In this document: piece after piece, positions 15,018 through 23,027 of the stretch
Position numbering within the stretch: position 1 is the stretch's first letter
Layout: the number at the start of each line of letters is the position of its first letter
Assembly (NCBI GenBank): GCA_017546605.1
Contig: JAFYSH010000008.1
Location: 1-38,749, forward strand
Source: Bacteroidales bacterium
Lineage (GTDB): Bacteria > Bacteroidota > Bacteroidia > Bacteroidales > UBA932
Direction of reading: 5' to 3'
Length of the DNA: 38,749 nucleotides
Translations under genes and position numbers: made by a program
The notes under the pieces: generated by a model
What the model saw: the letters and a program-made list of their open reading frames with translations, nothing else
Told to the model about the DNA's origin: nothing
Databases searched by the model: none

Positions 15018-18000
15018 GATAGAATCCCCAACGATAGTCTTCTTGGGCTGAAATCTGGTGTTGGATTTCAGGACGATCGCCCCAACTGTTGTAGCCTGCG
15101 ACGCCTTGATGGCGGTGGTCAATGCATACCTCTACGAAGTCCTGTGCTTGGATGTCGTTGATGTGGTGTTGACGCCGAAGGACGTTGCGGGCTTCTTCTG
15201 TATTTTTATTGGCAATTTGTTCGGGGGTCAGGTTTTGCCATTGGTAGTCGTGAGCGGTGGCCTCTTCCGAGTCGAAGTCTTCCACGCTATTGCGCAGCGC
15301 ATTGAACTCCAGGGGCCCCTCTCCAACGATTTTTAGACCTTGTTTGCGGTTGCCGATGCGCAGCCAACGGACATCGGTCCGGTGGCCGTTTTCTTGCGGG
15401 CGGACGTACGGGTAGTACATCGCTTCAGCGGTAGTGGAATGGATGCCCAAGATGGCACCATCATTACGGTCGCAATAGTTTTCTTCCAGTCCTTTTCCAT
15501 AATAAGAGACGTGATTCAGTTGCTTCGGAACGCGGAAACGGAAGCCGATGCGGGGCAGTTCGGTATCAAGTTTGGCTGCTTCCAGATGGCTGCTTACGTG
15601 GATGATGCCGTCCGGATAGACTTTGTAGGTAACGTGTAGCAGGTTGCCGGCAGCCAGGCGGTAATCTACGCGCACAAGGTGCGTTTCGTTCTCGGTGCTG
15701 TGCTCCAGGTTTTCAACGCTCCAGGATTGGCTGCTTGTTTTCCAGATTTGGAGTCGTTTGGGGGCGCCGTTGCCGTAGTCGTTATCCGTGGGGCCTCGCC
15801 AAAAGTTAGGGCGTAGTCCAAAATCTTTTTGCAGGTAGGATTTTCCTTTTACTTCATAAGAGGAAAGCAGACCGGTTTCCTTGTTAAAGGCAACGTATAG
15901 GTCACGAGAGCTTAGGGTTACCCATTCCGGGGAATCGCTGAATTGGATGGCCGGGCCGTTGTTGAATTTCGGAACCCGGAAGGTGGGTTCGGTAACGCGC
16001 AATTGTTCAGTGGCCAGTAGCCAGTCTTTTGCTAAGAAGGGGTGTGTGCCCGCTCTCATTTTTAGGTTGATCAGGTATTCCTTGCCTTCTTGCGCTGCTT
16101 TGCGTAGGGGAAGGGAGAGGGTGTCTTTCCCTTGTGCCGGGGTGGAGAGTTGGAACGAGCCGGTTTGAATCACCTTGCCGTCTTCCAGCCATTCGTACTC
16201 GAAGTTGCGTTGATCCAGGGATGTGAAGTAGTAGCGGTTTTGTACCTCGATGGAAAGTGTATTTTGAGGCGCTGTTGCTTCGCCTTCCAATAGACGGAAT
16301 GCGATATCCTGGTAGGCGTATTTGACTTCCTGCATCGCAGGGTGCGGGTTTCTGTCCGGGTTGACGATGCCGTTGCAGACAAAGTTGCCGTCGCTGGGCA
16401 TGTTTTCACCAAAGTCTCCGCCATAAGCCCAATAGCCGTTTCCATGGTTTTCGACCCACAATCCTTGGTCCACCCAATCCCAGATAAAGCCACCTTGCAG
16501 GTGGGGGTATTGGTAGATGATCTTCCACATGGCACTGAGGTTGCCGCTGGAGTTCCCCATCGCGTGGGAGTATTCAGAAGGCATAATGGGACGGTCGCTG
16601 CCTCGTTTTCCAACATATTCCAGCCATTTCGTGTCCGGGTATTGCGGTACATACAGGTCGGTATTCCATTCCCAAAGGGCGCGTTCGTAGCAGACCGGGC
16701 GGTTCATCCGGCCCGTTTCACGGTTTTTGATCCAGAGATAAGTCTGGTAGAAGTTGTAACCGTTACCCGCTTCATTGCCCAAAGACCAGAGGCTGACGCA
16801 AGGGTGGTTTTTGTTGTGCTCATACAGGTTGATGGTGCGGTCCAGGTGGGCTTGGAGCCAGGCCGGGTTGTTTCCGAGGGTGCCTCCTCTGCTCAGATCA
16901 TAATACATCCCGTGTGATTCAATATTTGCTTCGTCATAGACATAGAGGCCCAGTTCGTTGCAAAGTTCGTAGAAGCGTCTTCCTTGCGGATAATGGCTGA
17001 GTCGGACTGCATTGATGTTGTTTTGTTTCATCAATAGCAGGTCTTTCTTAATGAGCTCAAAGGGCATATAGTGGCCAGTTTGAGGGTTGTGTTCGTGCAG
17101 GTTCACGCCTTTCATTTTGATGGGCTGGCCATTGATAAAGAACAAGATGTGCGGGCGGCCTGATTCGGAGCAGGTGCCGGCATCCTTGATCTCAAAACTG
17201 CGGAAGCCCACGTGATAGGGGATGTATTCGGTGGCGCCTTCTTCGTTTTCGGTGCCCAACATGAGTCGGTACAGGTTGGGCGTTTCAGCACTCCAGCTGG
17301 CGATGTTCGGAAGGCTTGCCGACCAACTTAGTGTGTCGCGGCTTTGAGCCGGCAACGTAAGAACGGTTTTCTCCTGCCAGATGATGTTGCCTTGCGGGTC
17401 TTTCAGATCGGCTGTAAAGGTTACCCGATGTGCGCGGTTATCGGTGTTTTTGAGGATGGTTTTCAGTTCCCAACATCCGTTCTGATAGCTGGAATCCAGG
17501 GTGGAGAGCACTTCAAAGTCTTGCACGGCAGCCCGGGGTTGTGTCCATAGGTAAACATCCCGTTCGATACCGCTGATGCGCCAGAAATCTTGGCATTCCA
17601 GGTACGATCCGGTACTCCAACGGTAGATTTTTAAGACCAGGTGGTTCGTGCCAGCTTGCAGGTAAGGGTCAATGCGGAATTCGGCCGCTGTTTTGGAGTC
17701 TTCGCTATAGCCTACTTCTTGTCCGTTGATGTAAACATACACACCGGATTTTGCGCCGTCCAGATTTAAGAAAATGTCTTGTCCGGACCAGTCCTGGGGT
17801 ACATCAAAGGTGGAGCGGTACACCCCTACGGGTGTGTGTTCCGGGAGAGTGGGCGGCTTGGGATTACGGGGCTTGAATTCGTAGCCGTGGTTGGTGTAGA
17901 TGGGGGTTCCGAAACCTTGTACTTCCCAGTTGCCAGGGACCTGGATGTCGGACCATGCTTGGGTGTCTTGGTCGTTGGCCGTGATGTTCTCCGGCAGTTC

Positions 18001-18270
18001 TTGGTAGCTGTCCACGTAGTAGAACTTCCAAGTACCATTGAGTGAACGGTAACGGTATCCAGAGAATACGGGCCATTGTTCCGCTGCGGCATAGCCATTT
18101 TCGGCAGTGGCGCGGGAGGGATAACTCATAAACGTAGTTCTCGGGTACTCCCGATTCACGGATGTGATATTCAAATCTTGCCAATAGGGCAGTTGTTCAG
18201 CTTGAACTGCCAGCGGGGTTGAAAGGCAAAGAACGAGCAGCATGCCTTTCAGAAGGAATCGTTGCAACAT
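15001..18270 (-). CDS. lacZ: Secreted beta-galactosidase, GH2 (LacZ type)
   Basis: A 1089-residue glycoside hydrolase family 2 enzyme with signal peptide (MLQRFLLKGMLLVLCLSTPLAVQA). Domains in order: sugar-binding jelly roll (about 75-245, WKFYYVDS ... VPGNWEVQGFGTPIYTN), immunoglobulin-like linker (250-360), TIM barrel (370-680) and the C-terminal beta-sandwich of long LacZ enzymes (about 800-1085). The acid/base is Glu500 in SLWSLGNEAGNG and the nucleophile Glu566 in PIMPSEYSHAMGN. It should release beta-linked galactose in the periplasm, probably from host glycans or milk sugars; the fucosidase gene nearby fits that role. A TATCTTCG box lies about 22 bases before the start. Confidence 0.93.
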   Translation of the reverse strand: MLQRFLLKGMLLVLCLSTPLAVQAEQLPYWQDLNITSVNREYPRTTFMSYPSRATAENGYAAAEQWPVFSGYRYRSLNGTWKFYYVDSYQELPENITANDQDTQAWSDIQVPGNWEVQGFGTPIYTNHGYEFKPRNPKPPTLPEHTPVGVYRSTFDVPQDWSGQDIFLNLDGAKSGVYVYINGQEVGYSEDSKTAAEFRIDPYLQAGTNHLVLKIYRWSTGSYLECQDFWRISGIERDVYLWTQPRAAVQDFEVLSTLDSSYQNGCWELKTILKNTDNRAHRVTFTADLKDPQGNIIWQEKTVLTLPAQSRDTLSWSASLPNIASWSAETPNLYRLMLGTENEEGATEYIPYHVGFRSFEIKDAGTCSESGRPHILFFINGQPIKMKGVNLHEHNPQTGHYMPFELIKKDLLLMKQNNINAVRLSHYPQGRRFYELCNELGLYVYDEANIESHGMYYDLSRGGTLGNNPAWLQAHLDRTINLYEHNKNHPCVSLWSLGNEAGNGYNFYQTYLWIKNRETGRMNRPVCYERALWEWNTDLYVPQYPDTKWLEYVGKRGSDRPIMPSEYSHAMGNSSGNLSAMWKIIYQYPHLQGGFIWDWVDQGLWVENHGNGYWAYGGDFGENMPSDGNFVCNGIVNPDRNPHPAMQEVKYAYQDIAFRLLEGEATAPQNTLSIEVQNRYYFTSLDQRNFEYEWLEDGKVIQTGSFQLSTPAQGKDTLSLPLRKAAQEGKEYLINLKMRAGTHPFLAKDWLLATEQLRVTEPTFRVPKFNNGPAIQFSDSPEWVTLSSRDLYVAFNKETGLLSSYEVKGKSYLQKDFGLRPNFWRGPTDNDYGNGAPKRLQIWKTSSQSWSVENLEHSTENETHLVRVDYRLAAGNLLHVTYKVYPDGIIHVSSHLEAAKLDTELPRIGFRFRVPKQLNHVSYYGKGLEENYCDRNDGAILGIHSTTAEAMYYPYVRPQENGHRTDVRWLRIGNRKQGLKIVGEGPLEFNALRNSVEDFDSEEATAHDYQWQNLTPEQIANKNTEEARNVLRRQHHINDIQAQDFVEVCIDHRHQGVAGYNSWGDRPEIQHQISAQEDYRWGFYLIPQR

Positions 18271-18291
18271 CTTGTGTCAAATTTATGGTCG

Positions 18292-18299
18292 CGAAGATA
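18292..18299 (-). promoter_or_regulatory. Candidate -7 box TATCTTCG of lacZ
   Basis: Minus-strand TATCTTCG, one base off TAnnTTTG, about 22 bases before the lacZ start. The plus strand of the same intergenic region has TAGCTTTG at 18328-18335, only four bases before the cyclo-ligase start, so the two genes are likely divergently transcribed. Confidence 0.45.
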
Positions 18300-18339
18300 C
18301 GAAATATAAACAGAACAATATTTTTTGTAGCTTTGAATC

Positions 18340-19848
18340 ATGGAAAATAAACAGACATTACGCAAGCAGATTGCCTTGAGCAAGAAGCAGCTTACCCCGC
18401 AGCAGAAGTTGGAATCTTCACGACGCATACACGAACGTTTGATGGCATTGCCGGAGTTTCAAGCGGCGCAAAAAGTTTTGTTATACTGGTCGTTGCCCGA
18501 TGAGGTACAAATGGCCGAACTGGTGTTGGCCTGCAGTCAGCAGAAGACGGTGTACCTGCCGGTTGTGCAGGGAGATGATCTGGTGATCCGGGCTTTTCAA
18601 GGGGTAGATGAACTCACGGCTGGTCCCTTGAGTTCCATTCCAGAACCAGTAGCCGGCTCTGAGGAAGTGACGTTGGAACAGGTCGATCTGGTGGTCGTTC
18701 CAGGTGTGGGCTTTGATCGCATCGGGGGCCGTCTGGGGCGGGGAAAGGGTTTTTATGACCGTCTTTTCGCAACAGCAAAGGGCAAATCTCCCTTCAAGGT
18801 GGGCGTTGGTTATGATTGTCAGATGGTGGATGAGATCCCGCGCGATACGCACGACCAGACGATGGATTACGTGATTTGGGAGTCGGGCGAAGTACGTGTG
18901 AACCGTGTCTGTGCCTTGTTTGGTATTCGTTATCCGATAGTAGCCGGTGGTATGGTGTGGTGCAGTGGTTGGCGGTTGGCTGCTGCCGTGAGTCAGGCAG
19001 GTGGATTGGGCTTGATTGGAGCAGGTTCCATGAAGCCGGATTTGCTTCGAGAACACATTCGCCAATGTCGCCAGGCTACGCAATATCCCTTTGGGGTGAA
19101 TGTTCCGTTGATGTCTCCTTATGCGGGAGATTTGATGCAGGTGGTTTTGGAAGAACGTGTCCCGATTGTGTTTACTTCGGCCGGTAGTCCCAAGTTGTGG
19201 ACAACTCGTCTGCACGAAGCGGGGATCAAAGTGGCTCACGTTGTGTCCAGTGCCAAGTTTGCGATCAAATGTCAGGAAGCAGGGGTGGATGCCGTGGTGG
19301 CAGAAGGATTTGAAGCAGGTGGACACAATGGAAAGGAAGAAACGACGACGTTGGCATTGATTCCGCACGTGCGCTCGTGTATCCATATTCCTTTGCTGGC
19401 AGCTGGAGGAATTGCCAATGGAGCAGGAATGGCGGCAGCAATGGCCATGGGAGCAGAAGGGGTACAAGTGGGGACCCGTTTTGCATTGACCCAGGAAAGT
19501 AGTGCCAATGAGGCTTTCAAGGAACTTTGCCTAAGTTTGGGTGAGGGAGATACGATGTTGTCCCTCAAAAAACTTTCTCCGACACGCTTGATCCGCAATG
19601 CTTTCTATGATCAGGTAGCTGCGGCTGAGAGCCGAGGAGAGGAAGCCGAATTCTTCCGGGAATTATTGGGTCGGGGCCGGGCAAAGCTCGGTATGTTTGA
19701 TGGTGATTTACAAGAAGGAGAATTGGAAATAGGGCAAGTTGTTGCCCAAATAAACGATCTGCCGAACGCGGGTCAGGTCGTTCGGCAGATGATCTTGGAA
19801 TACAATCAGCGGATTCGCAGTTTATTTCCATTCGATTTCAACGACTAA
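18340..19848 (+). CDS. Fusion: 5-formyl-THF cyclo-ligase + nitronate monooxygenase-like flavoprotein
   Basis: A single 502-residue frame joins two enzymes. Residues 1-185 are 5-formyltetrahydrofolate cyclo-ligase (MTHFS): N-terminal LRKQIALSKKQL and the signature PGVGFDRIGGRLGRGKGFYD (121-140), which binds ATP and folate. Residues 187-502 are a 2-nitropropane dioxygenase/FabK-like TIM barrel: RVCALFGIRYPIVAGGMVW, GLGLIGAGSM, AEGFEAGGHNG (321-331) and AAGGIANGAGMAAA ... GVQVGTRF, the FMN-binding parts. The second domain begins exactly at a GTG codon (18898) that would be its own start in a separate gene, so the fusion probably arose by loss of a stop codon. Whether it acts as one polypeptide or is also made from the GTG is open. 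Confidence 0.85.
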   Translation: MENKQTLRKQIALSKKQLTPQQKLESSRRIHERLMALPEFQAAQKVLLYWSLPDEVQMAELVLACSQQKTVYLPVVQGDDLVIRAFQGVDELTAGPLSSIPEPVAGSEEVTLEQVDLVVVPGVGFDRIGGRLGRGKGFYDRLFATAKGKSPFKVGVGYDCQMVDEIPRDTHDQTMDYVIWESGEVRVNRVCALFGIRYPIVAGGMVWCSGWRLAAAVSQAGGLGLIGAGSMKPDLLREHIRQCRQATQYPFGVNVPLMSPYAGDLMQVVLEERVPIVFTSAGSPKLWTTRLHEAGIKVAHVVSSAKFAIKCQEAGVDAVVAEGFEAGGHNGKEETTTLALIPHVRSCIHIPLLAAGGIANGAGMAAAMAMGAEGVQVGTRFALTQESSANEAFKELCLSLGEGDTMLSLKKLSPTRLIRNAFYDQVAAAESRGEEAEFFRELLGRGRAKLGMFDGDLQEGELEIGQVVAQINDLPNAGQVVRQMILEYNQRIRSLFPFDFND

Positions 19849-21141
19849 GTCAATTTCGTCAGGAATTTGGTCCAACTTGATGAGGATGCCTTCTTTGTCT
19901 TGTTGGTAGCGGATAGCGCTGCGATCGTCAAATCGAACGCAGCGTTTTACTTTTTTACCTTGCGGGATGGGCAGATAAATCGCTGCATCTTCGGCATCGA
20001 GGATGTGTACAAAGGTTTTGTTGTCTTTGCGGGTGGTAACGCCCCATTCCCGAGGAGATACCTCTCCTCCGCGTGTGCCATAAATGGTTTCACCATAGGT
20101 TTTCATCCATTCTCCGATTTCGTACATTCGTTCTACTGCTTGATCCGGGAAGGCTCCATCGGCGCGAGGTCCCACGTTGAGCAGCAAGTTGCCATTCATC
20201 CCGGCAGCACGTACCAGCAGGTGAATGAGTTCTTCGGTGCTCTTGTAGTTGCGGTCTTGAATTTTGTAGCCCCACATGCCATTCATCGTTTGGCAGGTTT
20301 CCAGCGGCAAGGCACTGATGTCTTGACCAGAAAGGCCAGCAGTGTTTTGGCCCGGAAGGTCGCGTTCGAAGATTTGGATGTCTTCACCCGGATAGGGGGT
20401 GATGTGGTGGTTGTTGGCAATCAAGCAGGAAGGTTGCAATTCGTGGATCATTTTGTATTGCTCTTCCAATTGCCAGTCGAAACCAGGTTGTTGGTCTTTG
20501 TCCCACAAGCCGTCGAACCAGATTGCACCGATGGGGCCATAGTTGGTCAGCAATTCGGTGAGCTGTTGGTTCATGAAATGATAGTAGCCGTCCCAGTCCG
20601 GCGCCAAGTCGCGGCCCGTGGTCAAGCCCGTTCTTCCTACAGGATAGTCAGGGCGGAACCAGTCAATGTGCGAATAATAAAGGTGCAAGCGGATGCCTTG
20701 TTTGTGGCATTCGTCTGCCAATTCTTTAAGAATGTCCCGGCCAAAAGGGGTCGCATCCACGATGTTGTAGTTGGACTGTTGGGTGTGGAACATGGAGAAT
20801 CCGTCGTGGTGGCGGCTGGTGATGCAGATGTATTTTGCTCCGCAAGCTTTCACGGCAGCAACCCATTCAGCAGCATTGAAGTTCGAGGGGAAGAAACCGG
20901 CGGGCAGGTGTTCGTATTCATCAATATCCAAACCGCGTGCATTCAGTACCCATTCTCCCTGGGCGATCATGCTGTAAACGCCCCAGTGGATGAAAATACC
21001 GAATTTATTGTCCTGAAATTCACTGCGGGCTTTCAGAATTTCTGGTGTGGGTTCATACACCCAGTCCCGGTCGGGCTCAGTCTGAGCAACAGCTGCTACA
21101 CTACCTAAGAGCAGCAAGCTAAGTAATCCAAATTTTTTCAT
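19822..21141 (-). CDS. Secreted alpha-L-fucosidase, GH29
   Basis: A 439-residue exported GH29 enzyme. The ATG at 21141 is chosen because it is followed by a good signal peptide (MKKFGLLSLLLLGSVAAVAQ); the frame upstream to 21285 is leader. Markers: FGIFIHWGVYS (48-57), YICITSRHHDGF (104-115), LHLYYSHIDWF, and the nucleophile Asp210 in GAIWFDGLW. The region LLVRAAGMNGNLLLNVGPRADG is typical of the family. A C-terminal beta domain ends the protein. It removes alpha-linked fucose, likely from host glycans in the periplasm. The 3' end overlaps the convergent fusion gene by 27 bases; the 5' side is divergent from the gene at 21173. Confidence 0.93.
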   Translation of the reverse strand: MKKFGLLSLLLLGSVAAVAQTEPDRDWVYEPTPEILKARSEFQDNKFGIFIHWGVYSMIAQGEWVLNARGLDIDEYEHLPAGFFPSNFNAAEWVAAVKACGAKYICITSRHHDGFSMFHTQQSNYNIVDATPFGRDILKELADECHKQGIRLHLYYSHIDWFRPDYPVGRTGLTTGRDLAPDWDGYYHFMNQQLTELLTNYGPIGAIWFDGLWDKDQQPGFDWQLEEQYKMIHELQPSCLIANNHHITPYPGEDIQIFERDLPGQNTAGLSGQDISALPLETCQTMNGMWGYKIQDRNYKSTEELIHLLVRAAGMNGNLLLNVGPRADGAFPDQAVERMYEIGEWMKTYGETIYGTRGGEVSPREWGVTTRKDNKTFVHILDAEDAAIYLPIPQGKKVKRCVRFDDRSAIRYQQDKEGILIKLDQIPDEIDLVVEIEWK

Positions 21142-21156
21142 AGTACACAAAAATAC

Positions 21157-21164
21157 TATCTTTG
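21157..21164 (+). promoter_or_regulatory. -7 box TATCTTTG before the small exported protein gene
   Basis: Exact TAnnTTTG match, eight bases before the start codon at 21173, inside the 31-base gap to the divergent fucosidase gene. The 5' leader would be nearly absent. A clear -33 TTTG is not seen; a T-rich stretch lies at 21132-21138. Confidence 0.5.
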
Positions 21165-21172
21165 TTGAGATT

Positions 21173-21697
21173 ATGCGAAGAATTATTGCTTTCCTTTTAT
21201 TATTTGTTGCACTGATTGGCACATCGGCCTGTGAAGGAGATTCTGCCGTCATGGGACAGTTGGAGTGGGTAGAACGAATGCTCACGGATCCGGAACTAGA
21301 AATTAGCCTGGATCAGATCCCGCAGGAGAAAAGAGCGTTTGTCGAAGGATTGATGGAATTGCGTCGGGAGTACCCGGCCATTGCGGCAGCAGCAGATGCA
21401 CATAAGGCGACTTGGGTGGTCCTGTCGGAACAAGCACCGGGCGTGCGGGTATCTCGCTTGCGGGGTAGGGATGCCAAGGGTGTTCCATTTTCCTTGTTGT
21501 GGCTGGTCAATGAAACGGATGAACTCCAACAAATAAAAATACCCAACGGATATTATCAGGTATTGTGTTACCAATTTCGAGTAGGAGAACAACAATTGGG
21601 GGTGGTTCATGGAAAATTGGCCTATGTTCCTTCAAAATCGGCGATGATTATAAAAATGGCACGAAATTTGAATAATTCTAATTTAGAAATTAAATAG
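21173..21697 (+). CDS. Small exported protein, possible lipoprotein
   Basis: A 174-residue protein I do not recognise. It has an N-terminal hydrophobic stretch (MRRIIAFLLLFVALIGTSAC) ending in Cys20; TSAC is an imperfect lipobox, so lipidation is possible but not sure. The mature part begins with an acidic helical region (GQLEWVERMLTDPELE) and ends in a beta-rich part with LLWLVNETDELQQIKIPNGY. There are no catalytic motifs. Rubredoxin follows after 27 bases and is probably on the same mRNA, but a functional link is not evident. Confidence 0.65.
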   Translation: MRRIIAFLLLFVALIGTSACEGDSAVMGQLEWVERMLTDPELEISLDQIPQEKRAFVEGLMELRREYPAIAAAADAHKATWVVLSEQAPGVRVSRLRGRDAKGVPFSLLWLVNETDELQQIKIPNGYYQVLCYQFRVGEQQLGVVHGKLAYVPSKSAMIIKMARNLNNSNLEIK

Positions 21698-21724
21698 ATG
21701 TTTAACTCTTAAAAATTACGAATT

Positions 21725-21886
21725 ATGAAAAAATACAGATGCACCGTATGTGATTGGATTTATGACCCTGCAGTAGGCGATCCTGATAGTGGAATTCAAC
21801 CGGGAACAGCTTTCGAAGATATTCCCAATGATTGGAGCTGCCCGCTTTGTGGCGTTACCAAAGAAGACTTTGAAGAGGTTGCTTAA
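21725..21886 (+). CDS. Rubredoxin
   Basis: A 53-residue protein of normal rubredoxin length: [13 protein letters not shown] at residues 3-15 and [13 protein letters not shown] at 37-49 give the two CxxC pairs (Cys6/Cys9 and Cys39/Cys42) that bind a single iron. [15 protein letters not shown] between them is the usual linker. It carries single electrons in the cytoplasm, in anaerobes often to rubrerythrin or other peroxide and oxygen-reducing enzymes. None of those partners is in the window. It follows the exported protein by 27 bases and is closed by a strong terminator. Confidence 0.97.
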   Translation: MKKYRCTVCDWIYDPAVGDPDSGIQPGTAFEDIPNDWSCPLCGVTKEDFEEVA

Positions 21887-21900
21887 TTGGCAGTATGATA

Positions 21901-21936
21901 TAAAAGATGCCGGCTAAATTTAGTCGGCATCTTTTA
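21901..21936. terminator. Bidirectional rho-independent terminator
   Basis: AAAAGATGCCGGCTAAA pairs with TTTAGTCGGCATCTTTT almost perfectly (one G-T), with A and T runs on the two sides. It lies between rubredoxin (plus) and the zinc peptidase gene (minus), whose 3' ends face each other, so it can stop both. Confidence 0.88.
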
Positions 21937-21955
21937 TTCTGATAGAGAGACCCAA

Positions 21956-22630
21956 TCAATCGCGATCGGCAAAGCCCAGGTAGTAAATGAGGGAGGCCAA
22001 TGCAGATAATGCAGCCACCAGGTAAGTGCGGGCTGCCCAGGTCAGCGCTTCTTTGGCTTGTGCGATTTCAAGGCCACGCAGGCTGCCCGAACGCTCCAGC
22101 CAGGCAAGGGCGCGGTGTGAGGCATTGTATTCTACCGGTAAGGTAATTATACTGAATACAATGATCATGGCGAACAGAGCAATGCCAAACCAGAAGAGTG
22201 CCGGAAACGATGTCAGGGTGAAAATTCCAATCAGAATGATGATCTGGGAAAACATGGAGGAAAATTGCACGACCGGTACCAGCTTCGAACGCAGGGTAAG
22301 AGGGGCATAGCCCATAGCGTGTTGCACGGCATGGCCGCATTCGTGGGCTGCAACAGCGGCGGCGGAGACGCTGTTGGAGTGATAGACGTCCTGGCTTAAG
22401 TTGACCGTTTTGGTTTGCGGGTTGTAGTGGTCTGTGAGCGTGCCTTGTACACAAGTAACGCGCACGTCATAAATGCCGTTGTCCCGCAACATTCTTTCAG
22501 CAATCTCACGGCCGGTCAAACCACCGGGAGCGAGTACTTTTGCATATTTCTTAAAAACGCTTTTTAACTTGGACTGAACCAATAGACCGGCAATGCCAAC
22601 GCTGATAATGAGAATTAATTCGATGTTCAT
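21956..22630 (-). CDS. Membrane-bound neutral zinc metallopeptidase (YugP/Zn_peptidase_2 family)
   Basis: A 224-residue protein with start at the ATG at 22630 (MNIELILIISVG); six more codons upstream to 22648 would lie inside the promoter. An N-terminal membrane anchor (2-20) is followed by the soluble part with LAPGGLTGREIAERML and the zinc site AAHECGHAVQHAMGY (His96, Glu97, His100). Two further membrane segments and a C-terminal one (LVAALSALASLIYYLGF) complete the family pattern. Substrate is unknown; homologues in Firmicutes and Bacteroidota are thought to act on membrane or envelope proteins. It stands alone between a bidirectional terminator and the terminator of the next minus-strand operon. 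Confidence 0.88.
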   Translation of the reverse strand: MNIELILIISVGIAGLLVQSKLKSVFKKYAKVLAPGGLTGREIAERMLRDNGIYDVRVTCVQGTLTDHYNPQTKTVNLSQDVYHSNSVSAAAVAAHECGHAVQHAMGYAPLTLRSKLVPVVQFSSMFSQIIILIGIFTLTSFPALFWFGIALFAMIIVFSIITLPVEYNASHRALAWLERSGSLRGLEIAQAKEALTWAARTYLVAALSALASLIYYLGFADRD

Positions 22631-22632
22631 AG

Positions 22633-22661
22633 CAAAACTATTTTGCAAAAATTATTCCAAA
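22633..22661 (-). promoter_or_regulatory. Promoter of the zinc peptidase gene, abutting the start codon
   Basis: On the minus strand TTTG (22658-22661) and TAGTTTTG (22633-22640) are 17 bases apart. The -7 box ends only two bases before the ATG at 22630, so transcription would start at or within the first codons, suggesting a leaderless or very short-leader mRNA. Confidence 0.5.
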
Positions 22662-22667
22662 AGAAAA

Positions 22668-22701
22668 GCCGGAAGTGATTGTCGGGGACAAGACTTCCGG
22701 C
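22668..22701 (-). terminator. Terminator of the murein-peptide operon
   Basis: GCCGGAAGT (22668-22676) and ACTTCCGGC (22693-22701) form a nine-pair stem; on the minus strand it is followed by TTTTCTTTT. It lies just after the stop of the 90-residue gene at 22724 and ends that operon. Confidence 0.82.
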
Positions 22702-22723
22702 ATAGAGGATGTGTCAGTCGGAA

Positions 22724-22996
22724 CTAGCGAGCAGTTTCGCTCAATCTTTCGAACAAGTTGTCCAATACTTCCAAGAACTCGCGACGTACGCCGTTGAAGT
22801 ATGCGCGGGTATTTTCGCGGTCGTAGTGGTTGATTTTGGTGTAGAGGGTTTCACGCAAAGCGATAGCATCGTTGATAACACCGAAGATGATTTCTTCTTT
22901 TTCGCTTTCTTTTGCGAAGTTCAAACCAAGTACTGCGTCAGAAATTATTTCTTCTACCAAGTAATCTACGTCTTTTTTAAATACTCTTAAGTTCAT
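22724..22996 (-). CDS. Conserved-looking hypothetical protein, 90 residues
   Basis: A small, charged, probably all-helical protein (MNLRVFKKDVDYLVEEIISD ... RREFLEVLDNLFERLSETAR). It has no signal peptide, membrane segment or cysteine, so it should be cytoplasmic. I do not recognise a named family with certainty. It is the last gene of the minus-strand operon, 31 bases after the dipeptide epimerase stop, and is directly followed by a terminator, so it is co-transcribed with the murein-peptide genes. A link to peptide recycling is inference from position only. Confidence 0.7.
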   Translation of the reverse strand: MNLRVFKKDVDYLVEEIISDAVLGLNFAKESEKEEIIFGVINDAIALRETLYTKINHYDRENTRAYFNGVRREFLEVLDNLFERLSETAR

Positions 22997-23027
22997 AGTA
23001 ATAGTGTTTATTAGTTATAAGGTTTTG

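Noticed and set aside
19867..21108. Plus-strand open frame of 413 codons antisense to the fucosidase
   Set aside because: Shadow of a well-conserved GH29 gene; no recognisable domains of its own.
21142..21285. Extended N-terminus of the fucosidase
   Set aside because: Would bury the signal peptide and overlap the divergent gene; the start at 21141 is better.
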